64,000 bases of DNA, taken from assembly GCA_027924585.1 (NCBI GenBank), contig BSBM01000370.1, forward strand, positions 29,223,501 to 29,287,500. Reading direction: 5' to 3'. This DNA is from Larix kaempferi (Eukaryota; Streptophyta; Pinopsida; Pinales; Pinaceae). The notes beneath the pieces are model-generated. The model saw only the letters and a program-made list of their open reading frames with translations. It had not been told where the DNA came from and did no database searches. This document shows positions 47,944 through 60,454 of this stretch, in pieces (the stretch's first letter is position 1; each line of letters begins with the position of its first letter). Both the position numbers and the translations under genes were made by a program.

Positions 47944-47961
47944 TGGCACCGTTGCCAAGGA
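47944..47961 (+). promoter_or_regulatory. Primer binding site (tRNA-Asp type)
   Basis: TGGCACCGTTGCCAAGGA matches 15 of 18 positions of the complement of the plant tRNA-Asp 3' end. The three differences fit decay by G-to-A change. Confidence 0.75.
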
Positions 47962-48239
47962 ACGAAGGTTAAATTTTTCCCTGGGTATGAACGACAAAGT
48001 TGCAGATTTGTTGTTGATGGTGAACAACGGTCAAACATCAAGAAGGTTGTGCATCTTTCACCTGGCGACCCCATCCTCAAAGAATCCAGTTTTCAGAATT
48101 TCCTATGGCGACTCCACTGTCAAAAGGTTGCAAAGTTTGAAGAGTTGGTTCAATTTCTTCATTAGTCAAGATGAGTTCTTTATCTGCAAGGTATGCTCCT
48201 ATGAATTGTGCTCACATTCCCGGTTTTCCAAATCGAATA

Positions 48240-49707
48240 CCTAATGTAGATTGACAAACATATCTTCCAAAATTCAAAAATCAAAAGAGTGATGATGCTA
48301 CCCTTCATTTGGTTAGATTTCATATGCATATACATAAGCTGGGAGTTAAATTGCATGAGGATTCTTTAATGAAAATGTCCATGGTCAGTTTAGAAGGAGA
48401 TGCAAGGTCATGGTATGAGGGATTACCATCAAAAAGTTTATGTTCCCTTGAAGATTTTCGTACAGTATTTCATGAACATTTTAAAGATCAATACCCTTCC
48501 TTGCTGTTAGTTCAAGATTGTTGCATGTATGTTAAAAGTTTCATTGAAGATTAGGAAAACATGTATGGCGATGATGAGTTTATGGATGAAGAGCTTTTAG
48601 AAATATTACATAAGAACCCATTTCAGAAAAAAGAAATACAAAACAATTGCCTTGACATTCAAGAAAATTCCCAGCAATTGATAATGTCTTCCTTGACTGA
48701 AAGTGACATAAGCCAAAATTCTGATTCAACTAGTTACATTTCTTTTTCTGAAATATATGATAATTTGCAGCAGTCTTGTCAATATTTGTGTGACCAAGAG
48801 GGGAGTTGGGACTATCAATCAAATCCTTCTTCATATTACTCAACTTCTAAAATTTTGTTACAAGAAAAGGCTACCCATTTCCAATCAGAAAATACCATTT
48901 TGCAGCAACAATTTCTTCAAAGTTCCACTACTTCTGTGGGTGATTACATAAAGAATTATGATTATGGAAATTTCCAGTCTTACAACCCTTCCACATGTTT
49001 ATTTTTTGAAATTGCAAGAAAAGAGGAATCAGATTTTGAGTTAATGGTTGAAAAAAAACCTTTGTGTTTTTCAAACTCAAATTTCACTTGAAGATTTACA
49101 TGAACATACAAAACCCTCTTTGCTTGTGGAAGATGAGAAGGATGAACAACATTGCAATCAGTCCCAACATATAGAAAAAATAGAAGTTTGCAATGAGGAA
49201 ATGAAACACCCAAAAGAAGATTAGGGTTCTCCAATGAATGTTTCTTCATATTTTTTAAATTCAAAAATTCTTTTGTTTGATTCCATTGAAAAACAAAATA
49301 ATATTTCTTTCGAAATGCATGAGAAGAAACAAGTTACAAATTCAAAAATTTTAAATGAAGTTGTGGATGTCTCGATTGGAAATTGTCATGAGCATTCCTT
49401 GCATGGCTCTTTTGAAGATCAATTTGATAGGGTGCTAGATAAGTTATGGTTGGAGCAGCCTTGTCATAACAAAAAAATGACAGAGTTTTTTGAAAGATAT
49501 CATGTTTCTTATTATCCAGTGGCTAAATATATGGAGAAACATTCCAGTGATAATGGTTGGTTATGTGTTTGTCACAAATGTCAAGTCTTTTATCATACCT
49601 TTTTGTCATTATGTTCTTATTTTCTGATTTTAATCGAGCATGATGAGGAGGTTTGTTTATGGGATAAATTACTTGATTGGCTTCATTGGAAGTCAGATTT
49701 TACTTGA
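48240..49707 (+). pseudogene. gag-like gene of the LTR element, frame broken
   Basis: The segment 48309-48554 reads FHMHIHKLGVKLHEDSLMKM then LEGDARSWYEGLPSKSLCSL and FRTVFHEHFKDQY. This is the core of a Ty3 gag (Retrotrans_gag: L..DA..WY..L). After a TAG the frame continues as MYGDDEFMDEELLEILHKNP. A frameshift near 49090 leads to a second open part (49234-49707) with KLWLEQPCHNKKMTEFFERY. That part is not recognised and may be an extra open frame of the element family. No CCHC knuckle was seen. Confidence 0.6.
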
Positions 49708-50042
49708 TTGGGAATTGGTGCTCGGTAAAGTAGGATAGGTGGGTGTGAATAAGCTCGACATGGCGAGCATTTCTTTCAGCAATTTCAAGTTTGTTTTCAA
49801 TTTAAGTTTAAGTTTCAGTTACAAGTTCAAATTTGTAGTTCATAGTTTCTTTCAGTTTTCAGAGGATGGTTGGGTTACAGGTAGAAGGGATTTGTTTACA
49901 GCAGTGGTTTAGTTGATGGTTACATGTCAGAGTAGGTTGAGGGTTTCAGGAAATATTGGGAACAACCTAATGGATCAGGCACTTGGTCTACGAGGTTCTT
50001 TGCTACCTCGCAGGGAGGATAACATCCCCAGTTGGAGCCAGT

Positions 50043-50714
50043 TGTTAGTACGGTATTTTTCCAATGTGAATGAAATATTGCCAATCCAAAAATTTGTTTT
50101 GATATCTCCTAAGTTTGGTGAGGAAGGCGCCAAGTCCCGAAGAAAATGATCCATGTGACCATTGGCCACACCAAAAAGAGATAAAGAGTTAAATAAAGTA
50201 CCTTGGAATACCATATAAAGTAATCAATGGTCAAGATCAAAGGTTGTGACCAAGAGCTACTGAAAAATTCTATATTTGGATGAGCAGATAAGCGAACTAG
50301 TTGAGCTTCTAAATTTGGCCAAGCGGAGAAAATAATGACGAAAACCTCTAAAATTGTCTAAGGCCCTTTTAAAATAAGGGGTTTATTGTTCCACTTCTAT
50401 GTCATCCACATGGTCACATTATAACCCTTATATGCCCAAGTGCTTAAACATAAGTGAAAAAAGGTTATCTTTTAATATAAATATTTTAAATATTTATATT
50501 AATTTTTAAATAAAAATCCATATCATATTATAACTTGGCACAAATATGGAAAAGCTATGAGAAGGTCAAAAAGGAGAATCAACGAGTGTTATTTATTTCG
50601 TTATCCAAATAGCAAGAAGTATGATATTACATGAGCCGTGAGAAATGTTTCACCATGGTTTTCGTTTTTACCATGTGTCACCACTATGTAATTTCGCATG
50701 GGGAAGAAGTGGTA
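50043..50714 (+). repeat. 3' LTR, truncated
   Basis: It matches the first 667 bp of the 5' LTR at about 95% and then stops abruptly at AGTGGTA. No target-site duplication flanks the element, which fits deletion of the right end. Confidence 0.8.
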
Positions 50715-51545
50715 CAATGCATTTCAGAAAGAAATACCTCACAAGCAGATCTAAGAGATGATGTATACCTCACAAGAAATTAATTGATTAAGCAAGAAAA
50801 TAGAAGAAGAGTGGTCAATGCAGTATAATGAGCAACAGAATAATAATACAGTAGAACTCGGATAGAAGCAAAAATACTTCACACACACTAATTAATTAAT
50901 CACAATATGGACAAATAAGTAGTACAATGCATGAGGATTCGAATGCCAAGGTGGCAATTCGAATTAGCCTTCATGGAGTGATAAAAAGATCACTGGAGTG
51001 TCATCGGAGCACAACTAGTAGTCTATCTCATCATCGGTGGAGTCATCAATGCACAAGTAACTATCAACCGTCAATCAAACTGAGTCTAACTGAGTGTGGT
51101 AGGTGTAACTGAATATAACTGGCACATGGAGACACTAACTGAATGAAGGAGGCTCAGTGGAGGGCGCATGAGGAGCTAACTGGAGTCAGAACAGGTAGTC
51201 ATGTCTCATTGGAGGTCAATCGGAGTGATAACAGCAGTGAGGAGTCAGTCTGGCCTCAAATCAAGGAAAGAATGGTGGCTAACTGAAGTAAACTGGACTA
51301 GTAGGTGAGAAAGGCGCCCTTCTCATGCAGTAGGTGAAAGGAGGGCGCATGACAGGATAGGAGGGATGAAACTGAGTGGAAGGAAGCTCCGTGGGCTAGC
51401 TAACTGAGGGCTAGGTGCTGGGACTGATGACTGGAATGCATGCAAACCCTAAATGATGCATGCAAACCCTAAAAGTGCATGACTGAAAATGTAAATGATC
51501 AAAATCCTAGTGGGACTAGGATGGAGTATAGGAATATCCTAACAA
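50715..51545. other. GC-richer unclassified repeat DNA
   Basis: From about 50930 the composition is richer in G and words such as TAACTGA, GGAGTCA and AGGGCGCATGA recur many times. AGGGCGCATGA appears near 51154 and 51341. CATGCAAACCCTAAA occurs twice near 51438-51473. It looks like part of another repeat family, possibly an LTR. No gene is supported. Confidence 0.4.
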
Positions 51546-53066
51546 TGTTGAGTAATTAAATTGACTTTATTAATATGTTTGCAATTATACATGTTAAGGT
51601 AGCCTTCAAAGCCTTTCACTTCTACCCAATTAGATTTTCTAGTGGGAATTGTATGGAAGTTTGTTTGAGACATGATCATATTTTTGGTGATATGCGGAGC
51701 TTCCTTATTGTCACAAGTATTAGATGGGCCGGACTATCTAATCTCTATGTGATGGGATTTAAACAAAATTTATTGGATGTTCGCCTACAAAGAATGAAGT
51801 GGGGTTCATGAAGTTAGTTATAATTAATAATTTGTATATTTTATGAGTCGGGGCTCTATGCCAAACTAGTATTATGAAATTTCCAAATAGATAATGAACT
51901 CGTGATTTGTGTGTCAAATTCTTAAATATATTTTGGGAAAAAAAGTTTGTCAGCGATTAAGGTTGTTGTGATAAACACACTTTCCTCAATCTTATGGATC
52001 CAAGAGGCACTCAATCATATACACAATCTAGGGGATGAAATTTTCGCCAAAGATATTGGATGGTCCCACATAGACAATAGAAGAATGACATATATGAACT
52101 TTATTATGATATAGAATCTATATCTTATATGAATCATGGATCTATGTTGAATGCGTGATAAGTGATTCTCAATACACTCAGAAGTCCTATGTAAATGGTG
52201 TTGATATATTTTTTCAAAGAGAAGTTTGTGCTACCATTATTAAGATGTTTGAAACTAATTTTTAATGCTAGAAATAATGCATTATACTTGTAGGTTTACA
52301 TTCAAAACATTTCACCTCTATCAGTATTGATTATCTCATGTTGTAAGGAAATTATTTTGTACCTTAACTCCCTAAGTTAGTTCCTATGTTATTTGGTTTA
52401 TAAATAATAAGAATTATTATCCCACGTGAGTTAGGTTATCTAGTGGCCTTATACATCATAAAAAAACAACAAAACAATACATAACTCATTTCTCATTCTA
52501 TTGGTATCCTCATGTTTTTGTGTTTTTTCACAAGTGCTTTATCCTCTCTTACTCTTTGAAGGTATGTTTTCAATATTTGAGATTGCCTATTACAGGAGGT
52601 TTCAATTGGCATTTGGTGTGTTATTTGCTTAAATTTTGAAAGAACCTTTCACTTTTCACCAAGTCTCTTTGCTAGGTAGTTGATTTTATCCAAGGTAGGT
52701 GGGTAATGGTAGTTTTCTAGTGTTGGAGGTCATTTTTGTTTCAATTAAAGCAGTGCTCTTTTTATACCAAGAAAGTGTTTATTCTCTTACGAGTGGTTGG
52801 ATTTCATACCATGCAACGTCTTTTTTATTTTGTCATTTAAATATATGCCAAAATTCTAATTCTTTTAAGTGGGGCCACACATAACATCAACACAAATATA
52901 GGGACGGTTTGCATGTTTGTCACAAAGATTCACTACAAAAAATGGACAAAAATGATTATTATTTCATCATTAGTTGTTTTAATACTAACTATTTTTCAAA
53001 TATATATATATATATTATACTTTCTTGTTAATGTTTATTTTATTAATTAAATTACTAATTGTTATA
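51546..53066. other. AT-rich intergenic DNA
   Basis: No supported gene. The open frames at 51575-51811 and 52699-52884 have no recognisable domain. A short (TA)n run lies near 52999-53015. Confidence 0.5.
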
Positions 53067-53083
53067 AGTATTTTTCAAATTTT
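53067..53083. repeat. LINE target-site duplication, left copy
   Basis: AGTATTTTTCAAATTTT recurs at 59765-59781 with one change (AGTACTTTTCAAATTTT). The 17-bp length is typical of LINE insertion. Confidence 0.85.
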
Positions 53084-53404
53084 GGGAGAGCTTGCTCTGG
53101 TTAGGGTTAGAGATGGCTGGAGACTAGGGTTTGCGGAGGTCGGCGGCGGCCGCCTTTCGGGTTGTGGGTTCTGGTGATGGACCTGACAATGGTCAAGGTC
53201 ACAAGCCCATTGTATCGGTTACCATGACGAGGTGGACAACATGCTGGTGGTGACGGTTTACACGTGGGATCGGCGGATATGTGGGTTGTTTACTACAGGT
53301 GTTTGAAGCTCGCGGTGAAGGGTTTGATGCTACGATGTTGTTTCGATTATTTCAATGTGTTGGGTCAAGTTTTTACTATTACTTTTTTTCATTTTTTACT
53401 GATC

Positions 53405-55304
53405 ATGGAGCCTAATGACTAGCTAGACTATTTCTTTGACCACCTGGATTGTGAAGAGATCTGGGCGACGACAACTGGAATGGCGTGGTATGAGGTGGAA
53501 GGTCTTTGCTCGAAAGGGGCACCCGGGGTTTCAGCCGCACCATTTGAAACTACTCTGTCTGGGTCAGGGTTTTCCCCCTCGGGTCTCTTGGTTTCCTCTC
53601 CGTCTCAAGATGCACTTCTTACTGTCCCACAGGCGAATGTTTCAATCGATTCGCCTATGTCGAGTGGTATTGATTTACCTCTTTGGATTCATGGACATGT
53701 TGTTCAGGATTTTGATGGTTGTTGTGGTACGGATGGAGGGGTGAAGCAATGGTTTGGTGTGCGGCGCGGCAAACTGATATCCGTGCGCACAATCTGTGTC
53801 TTAGGTGTTTGGAGGGCATTGTGGGCTGGAGGAGGGGGGATTTGTTACAGGTTGTTTTGGGGCTCAGAAACAGAGGGGCTTTGCTAGTCCAAAGACTAGA
53901 TCAGGGACGAGCACTGAAGAGTGTGGAGGGGGCTCCTCGGATGGTGCAATTATACCAGAGAAGCAAGGCAAGAAGAGATCGTTGAAATCCAATCGTATCA
54001 AGTATAATTATGCCCTAGGAGAAGGCATTGAGTGGCATGAGGTTATATAGATGACGGATAAGACGCTGGTGGGGAAGGCGTTGGTTCGGTCTTTTGTTGT
54101 GCATACCATTGTGCGGTGGACTGAAGAACATTGGTAGGCCCATCTGGGGTATGTACTAGAAGTTGTGGAAGTGACCAGGAATTGGTTTGCTTTCAACTTC
54201 CTCTCGATTGAACATGCTCTTTGGGTACTTAATAGGAATTGGAGATGGGATCATTGCCTTGTTTTACTTAAGCCCACGCACCCGACGTTCGATGCTAGCA
54301 GGGAAAGATTGGACATTGTACCTCTTTGGGTTCGTCTCCCAGGGATTCCTTTACATTACTGGTCTGAACATCATTTTAGAGGTAATGGGAACATTCTTGG
54401 TACCTACCTAGAAGGGTATTATTCATTTCTTCATACTAAACAGTGGAAGGTTGCGCAGATTTTGGTCCGTCTGAATGTCAGGGAAGGACTAGCTGAAGAC
54501 ATGAAGTTGAGTTGGGGCCCTTATACTTATGTACAAAAGCTGGACTACGAAAATGTGCCCTTCCATTATAGGAGATGTCATGCGTATGGACACTCAGTAG
54601 CTGAATGCAAACTTCCATTCAGGAACAGGAATGGTGGTCGAAAAAAATGGTTGGATGGGATTGGAAATTCTGCACCGATTGAACCTTTTGTGCTAGCCCA
54701 TTCTCCATTGGTACAGGAGGATTCTAGAAGGGAGCATGTGGGTGACCCTTCTTCAGAGGAGGAGCAGATCCATAAACTAGCTAAGGAGGTCTTTGGTGGA
54801 ACAACTGATCTACTTCACACTCAGGGGATTCAGTTTGCGGGTACTACATCTCCTTCCATTACTCCTTCTTTTAATATTGTGATGAATAATGTTTCACTTG
54901 CTGGGATGGACTAGGTTGAGGCTCTGAAAAATCTGAAAATCACTCCTCAATCTGATATGGGTGCTAGTAAACTCATCGAACACCCTCCTGCCTCCCTGGA
55001 GGAGGTGGCACCCTGCTTGAATCCGAAACCTAAACCAGACTTTGGGGAGGAGGCCTCCCCATCTACCCCACCGAATTCCACTGCTTCTGGATACTTCCTT
55101 CATTCTACCACCAAACAGGCCTCTGGGGTTTGGGAATTGGGAAGGTTTTTCCATCTAAAGGTAGGGGAAGGAAATATTTTATCTCAAAGGCTCAGTCCAA
55201 ATCTAAATTGGAACTTCTGGGAGGAAAACAACAGACTATTGATCGGCCTCTTAGAACGGTGCGAACCCATAAGAAGGGTCGTTGATGAAGATTATGTCCT
55301 TTAA
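53405..55304 (+). pseudogene. LINE ORF1 (DUF4283-like plus zinc knuckle), broken
   Basis: The ATG at 53405 begins MEPND, then TAG, then LDYFFDHLDCEEIWATTTGM. The frame shifts near 53850 and shows TAGs at about 54046, 54136 and 54912. The segment 54165-54600 (VTRNWFAFNFLSIEHALWVL, then VPLWVRLPGIPLHYW) matches the DUF4283 RNA-binding region of plant LINE ORF1 proteins. It is followed by a knuckle FHYRRCHAYGHSVAEC whose first Cys is replaced. ORF1 proteins bind LINE RNA in the ribonucleoprotein. The C-terminal part is Pro/Ser-rich. Confidence 0.75.
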
Positions 55305-58300
55305 CTGTCGGGGTCTGGCTAGTCACCATAAAAGATCAGCACTTCGGAGGGTGGTCTCTTTAGATCGTCCGGATATCATTTTACTACAAGAAACTATGGG
55401 CGATGGGGCGGTGGTTAAGGCGATATTGGAGAGTTGGTTCGGTGGTTGGTTGTTTGAAACTTTGGATGTTCGTGGACATTCTGGAGGCCTAGCTATTGGC
55501 TGGAATGTCAATTCAATTAAAGTTCATAACATTTGGAGAATGGATTGTGTTCTTGGTTTGTCGTTTTCAGCGCTGGACTTAGGAGAAGTCCTTACTGTGG
55601 TTAACATTTATGGACCTTATCTCAATCATGTCCCCTTTTGGGATGCTCTTCTCAATAACTCTCTTGTTCAGGGGGATTCTTTACTGCTGGGTGGTGATTT
55701 GAACTTTTCTTTGGGTCAGTCAGAAGTTTGGGGGCCTAGGGCTCGGATGGATCCCTTGGCCGATTTTTTCTCTCAAAGACTTGCGGATAAAAACCTAATT
55801 GACATTGAGCCCATAAAACTCAAACCTACTTGGAGAAATAATCGCACTTGCGATAGCAGGGTGGCTAAGCGGTTGGATCGATTTTTAGTTTCGAAACACT
55901 TGGTGGATAGTTTCTTTCTCTTGTGTCAATGGGTGGGTTCGGGGGGAGCCTCTGACCATTTTCCTATTTTATTGAATTGTGCCCTGGACCTCCTAAACCT
56001 CATGTTCCTCTAAAGTTTAATAAAACCTGGCTGAAATATGATTCCTTTTTTACATTGGTGCATTCCCTGTGGGTACCCCTCAATCCTAGGGATAATCTCT
56101 CGGCCTCCTTTCAGATTGATGCAAATCTAAAGAGGGTTAAAGGGCCTATTAAAGAATGGGCACATGATAAGAGGATCAGAGAGGATAGAGAACTCAAACA
56201 GATTGAGTAGGACCTAGCCGTGATTTATGAAGGCGAAGGTGGTGGCATGATAACTCAGGAGTCTAAAGATCTTCTGGTTAGATTGGAAGGAAGGAGAAAC
56301 ATCCTTTTGATGGAATATCAAGAAACCTGGTGTCTTAAGAGTAGGGCGACTTGGCTGGAAGCAGGGGATGAGAATACTAAGTTCTTTCATGCCTACTCTA
56401 ATGGAAGGAAAGATGTGAATACTGTGTGGAGCCTGGTAGACGATCATGGTGAGACTCAAACTTCTTTCGAAGGGATGGCTAGTGTTGGGGTTGAACACTT
56501 TCAGGAACTCTTTCAGTCTCCTAATCAGGACACTATTGCAGAGGTGATCAGAGTGGCTCAAATTTTTCCTCGTTTTGTAGATGAGGAAGACAATTGCACC
56601 TTGATAGAAGAGATTTATGAAGAATAATTAAAAGCAGCTCTTCAGAGCTTCCAAAAAGACAAGAGCCCGGGACCGGACGGTTGGTCTATTGAATTTCTTA
56701 GGGCATTGTATGATTTTTTGGGGGAGGATTTACTTCAGGTGGTGGAGGACACTAGACTCTCTGGTAGGATCCCGGCCTATTTCAATTCAACCTTCATTGC
56801 TTTAATCCCCAAGTCTGACAATCCTTCTTCACTCAATGATTTTAGACCTATTTCACTTTGCAATTGTGTGTACAAGGTTGTGACTAAAATCATAGCTGGA
56901 AGGTTGAAAAGTATCTTTTCCAAGAATATTTCAGATGAACAATTTGGGTTTTTGGAAGGTCGTCAGATCCATGAGGCCATTGGTGTAGCACAAGAAGGCC
57001 TGCGGAGCATCAAGACAAAAAAACTGAAAGGAGCTATCCTCAAAATTGATATTTCCAAGGCCTATGACAAAGTAAGTTGGATTTATATTCGTATGCTTCT
57101 CACACATTTGGGATTTGATATTGGTTTTATCAGGTGGGTCATGAGCTTCATTACCATGGTTTCTTTCTATGTTTTTATCAATGGGACAGCCTCCCCCTTC
57201 TTCCACTCAGAGGGAGGCCTTAGACAAGGTTGTCCGTTGTCCCCTTTACTTTTCCTCCTGGTTGCTGAAGGCTTGAGCAGGGCTCTTAGGGAAGCCAAAA
57301 GACAAGGTACTCTGAGGGGCATTCAGGTGGCACCAAATCTCTACATTACACATCTACTTTTTGTAGATGATGTACTCATTTTCTGCACTAGATCTGTAAG
57401 AGATGTTGAAACTCTTCGTGGTATTTTAGAACTGTTCTCAAAATCCACTAGGATAGATATTAATGCAAGGAAGTCCACACTCTCAATAAATATGTTAAGG
57501 GTTGAAGAGATTCAAGCATTCAGTAGGGTCTTCCCTTATTCTCTCTCTGGTGTGAACGATGGACTCAAATATTTGGGCTTCCAGCTGAAGCCAAATGCCT
57601 ATAAGAAACAGGATTGGCATTGGCTTCTTGAAAAATTGTATAAGAGACTCAAGGCCTAGAGCCATAAATGGCTCTCGGGGTTGGTCGGTTAGTTCTAGTA
57701 AAATATGTTTTGGAGGAAATTTTGGTCTACTGGATGTCATTATCCTAGATTCCCAAGGGGATCTTAGAGATTGCTAGGAAGATCTGTTTTCGGTTCTTTT
57801 GGAGTGGGAAAGACGATACCTTTGTTTCACCTTGGGTTAGGTGGCAACGAATTGTCATTCCAAAATCATTGGGGGGGTGGGGTCTGAAGAACATCTTCCT
57901 TTTTTCTAAAGCTCTGGCTGCTAAAGGGGGATGGAGTATTTTGAATTCCGAGAGCCTTTGGAAAAAGGTAATAACTCAGAAGTATATTGCTCCGGACTCT
58001 ATTGTTGACTAGGTTAGGAATCCTGGGAAGTCTCATGTGGGGGGTCGTTTATTTGGAAGGCGGTGGTCACCTCCTTTCCAGTGATTGGAACTAATTTGGC
58101 GTTGAATATTGGTGATGTGAGACGTCTCAGGGTCGGAGAGGATCTGTGGTTTGGTTGTGTTGCGCATCATCTTCTGCAGGGTGAGACGGTGGTGGCCCTG
58201 AGGGCTAGGGGCTACTCTTATTTGTCTCAATTGGCTTAATTTGTACAGGATAGGCCTTGGGTACAGTCTTGGAGAGCGGTGAACACACTGGACCTTCCGG

Positions 58301-59417
58301 AACAGGATCAATTGGCTGTGTCTCTTTATTATCAAGAACTCAATAGATATCATGTAATGTTGAGGAACAGGGACAATGAATTATTATGGGAAGGGGATCC
58401 TCTGGGTATATACACTCCGAAAGGTGGATATATTTGTCTTAGTGCACTTGGAAACATTAGAGAACTTGTTTGGTGGTGGAAGAGGTTGTGGAAGCCTAAG
58501 TGTCCACCTAAAACTCGGTTGTTTGTGTGGAACGCTCTTGAAAACAGAGTACCAGCTTGGGACAATCTGCAGAAAAGGAACAAAAATGGCCCGGGATGGT
58601 GCATACTTTGCAAGGAAACGGAAGAAACTGTCACTCACCTCTTTATCCAATGCCCCTTTACGAAAGAAGTTTGGACTGAATGTTCAAGGACATCAGGTAT
58701 AAACTGCTTATGGTCTGGAAACATGGTGTAACATGCTTGGGAAAACTGGAACGCGGGGCTACTCCATAATTATGTGAAAGCTCTACCTTTATTAGTCTGT
58801 TGGGGCATTTGGTTTGCTCGCAACAACTATATTTTTATTAAAAAGGTTGTGCTTCGGCGATTACTATTGCCCTTACTTGCGGTATCCCAACTGTTTTCCC
58901 TCAATCTGTTAGAGCTACAAAACAAAGGGAGGTTTTAGAGGTGGAGATAGATCAGTCGTTACCTTGGTGGTTTTTCGACAGGTCAGCTCAAAATGATAGT
59001 TGTGGGGGTGGGGCACTACTCTTCCTTTCTGATTCACATTACTATATCTTGTACATGGGGTTGGGTGAAGGTGGTAACAATTTTGCTGAATTGATGAGCT
59101 TAAAAATCCTCTTAATCTTTGTCATTGAAAAAGGATGTCAAAACCTCAATATTTATGGTGACTCTATGAATGTTATTAACTGGATTAAAGGGACAAAACA
59201 ATGCAGAAACATTAGATTAACAAATATTCTTCTGGACACCAAGGAGTTGCAGCACTCTTTTGATATTTTTTCTTGTCAGCATGTTTATAGGGAGAACAAC
59301 TAGGAGGCGGAAACAGCCTCAAAGGCGGGCCTACAACTGGCTATGGGGCTTTGGAAGGTGAAAGAATACTTGGATGGGACTGAACAGGAATATTACCACT
59401 GTCCTTTTATAGATTGA
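55285..59417 (+). pseudogene. LINE ORF2: endonuclease, reverse transcriptase, RNase H, broken
   Basis: The ATG at 55285 starts MKIMSFNCRGL. An apurinic-type endonuclease follows: PDIILLQETMG, GGDLNFSLG, RLDRFLVS and GASDHFPI. The reverse transcriptase (56640-57650) shows KSPGPDGWSIEFLR, FIALIPKSDNPSSLNDFRPI, LKIDISKAYDKVSW, GLRQGCPLSPLLF and the catalytic FVDDVLIF. A zf-RVT region (58480-58690) has CPPKTRLFVWNAL and WCILCKETEETVTHLFIQCP. The RNase H (58940-59330) has NFAELMSLKI and IYGDSMNVINW, but the first motif reads FFDRSA where DG is usual. There is a frameshift near 55990, plus stops at about 56208, 56626 and 57657 and several later ones. It is inactive as it stands. Confidence 0.85.
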
Positions 59418-59764
59418 GCTCCGAACACAATCTGGCAGCTTTGAACACTTATTTATATTACGTTTAGTTTACTTGTTTTCAGCATTTTGACGGAGTGCGG
59501 ATTATCTTTTTTGTACTATTTATTGATCTTTGTCTCGATATCATATGGGGCTCGAGGAGCTGAGAGATACTTTTATTGTCATAGCAGTTTTTGTAACTGA
59601 ATATTTTGTAAATAGCTCTGTAACAGAGCTCCCGAAGAAGACTTGGGTCTTGTAAACAGTTTTGGAACTATTTCAGAAATGCACATTTGATGTGCATATA
59701 CAGAATGTAATTTTGTTCACCACTGATGAAATGAAATTACGCTTTTTTTCCCAGGAAAAAAAAA

Positions 59765-60450
59765 AGTACTTTTCAAATTTTAGAATTTTATTTTACTTTT
59801 CATCTTCCAAAAGAGAATTTTATATTTTTTTCAATATAAGTAATTTAAGAATTTTTCTTTAAGCAATATTTTTCCCTATTTTTCATGCTTTAATTTTTTG
59901 TGTATCTTTTTAAAGATAAACATAAGAAATGTAAAGAATTTAAAAAGAAAATGTACAAATAAAGTTATGAAATTAACCATGATATCACTAATCTTGTAAT
60001 TGATATATTGAATTCATAATAAATATATTATTATAATGGTTCCAATATTAATTATTATCCATGTGTGTGTGTGTGTGTATATATATATATTACATCCACG
60101 TATTACTTTTAATTCACTATAATATGATTTTTTTGTAAGTAAGGAAATTATATATTATATATTAAAAAGAGGATTACATTTTGCTTTTGTCATTACCCCC
60201 ATCGATCTTTTCAATTTGATATTCACATACATTCATAGAAAATCATCATCAACTATTCAGACCACCCCAAAACTGCCCATCCCCCATAGGAGAAAACAGG
60301 GAATTTAGCTATCTATAAAACTCTTTTGAACCAAAAACCTACTTTCAAAACTTTACCTATCGACTACAGTTAAGGAAAGTACTACTATTATCGCTAATTT
60401 CATTTCATCCAATGACAAGACTCCTTAACATATAGAACACAATAGTAGTT
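59765..60450. other. AT-rich intergenic DNA with (GT)n(AT)n microsatellite
   Basis: A (GT)8(AT)n run lies at about 60064-60091. The rest is AT-rich with no supported gene. Confidence 0.6.
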
Positions 60451-60454
60451 AAGG

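Larger units (their letters stand above)
45707..50714 (+). mobile_element. Gag-only LTR retrotransposon (tRNA-Asp primer type)
   Basis: Direct terminal repeats of about 670 bp share about 95% (45707-46373 and 50043-50714), both starting TGTTAG(C/T)AC. The primer site TGGCACCGTTGCCAAGGA at 47944 differs at three positions from the complement of the tRNA-Asp 3' end, as used by Athila/Tat-type Ty3 elements. The internal part holds gag-like sequence but no protease, reverse transcriptase, RNase H or integrase motif was seen. It is therefore a non-autonomous, gag-bearing element. Confidence 0.75.
53084..59764 (+). mobile_element. Structurally full-length L1-type LINE (6.7 kb)
   Basis: The element runs from GGGAGAGCTTGCTCTGG to a short A-tract, between 17-bp target-site duplications with one mismatch. 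It has a GC-rich 5' leader, ORF1, ORF2 overlapping ORF1 by 20 nt, and a 3' tail with a small hairpin (GTAATTT 59707-59713 with AAATTAC 59734-59740). Several in-frame TAG codons, mostly explicable as TGG-to-TAG, and at least one frameshift make it inactive. The near-perfect duplication suggests a fairly recent insertion. Confidence 0.9.

Noticed and set aside
51430-51475. Interstitial telomere repeat (AACCCTAAA)
   Set aside because: Only two scattered copies inside a 20-bp unit; not a telomeric array.
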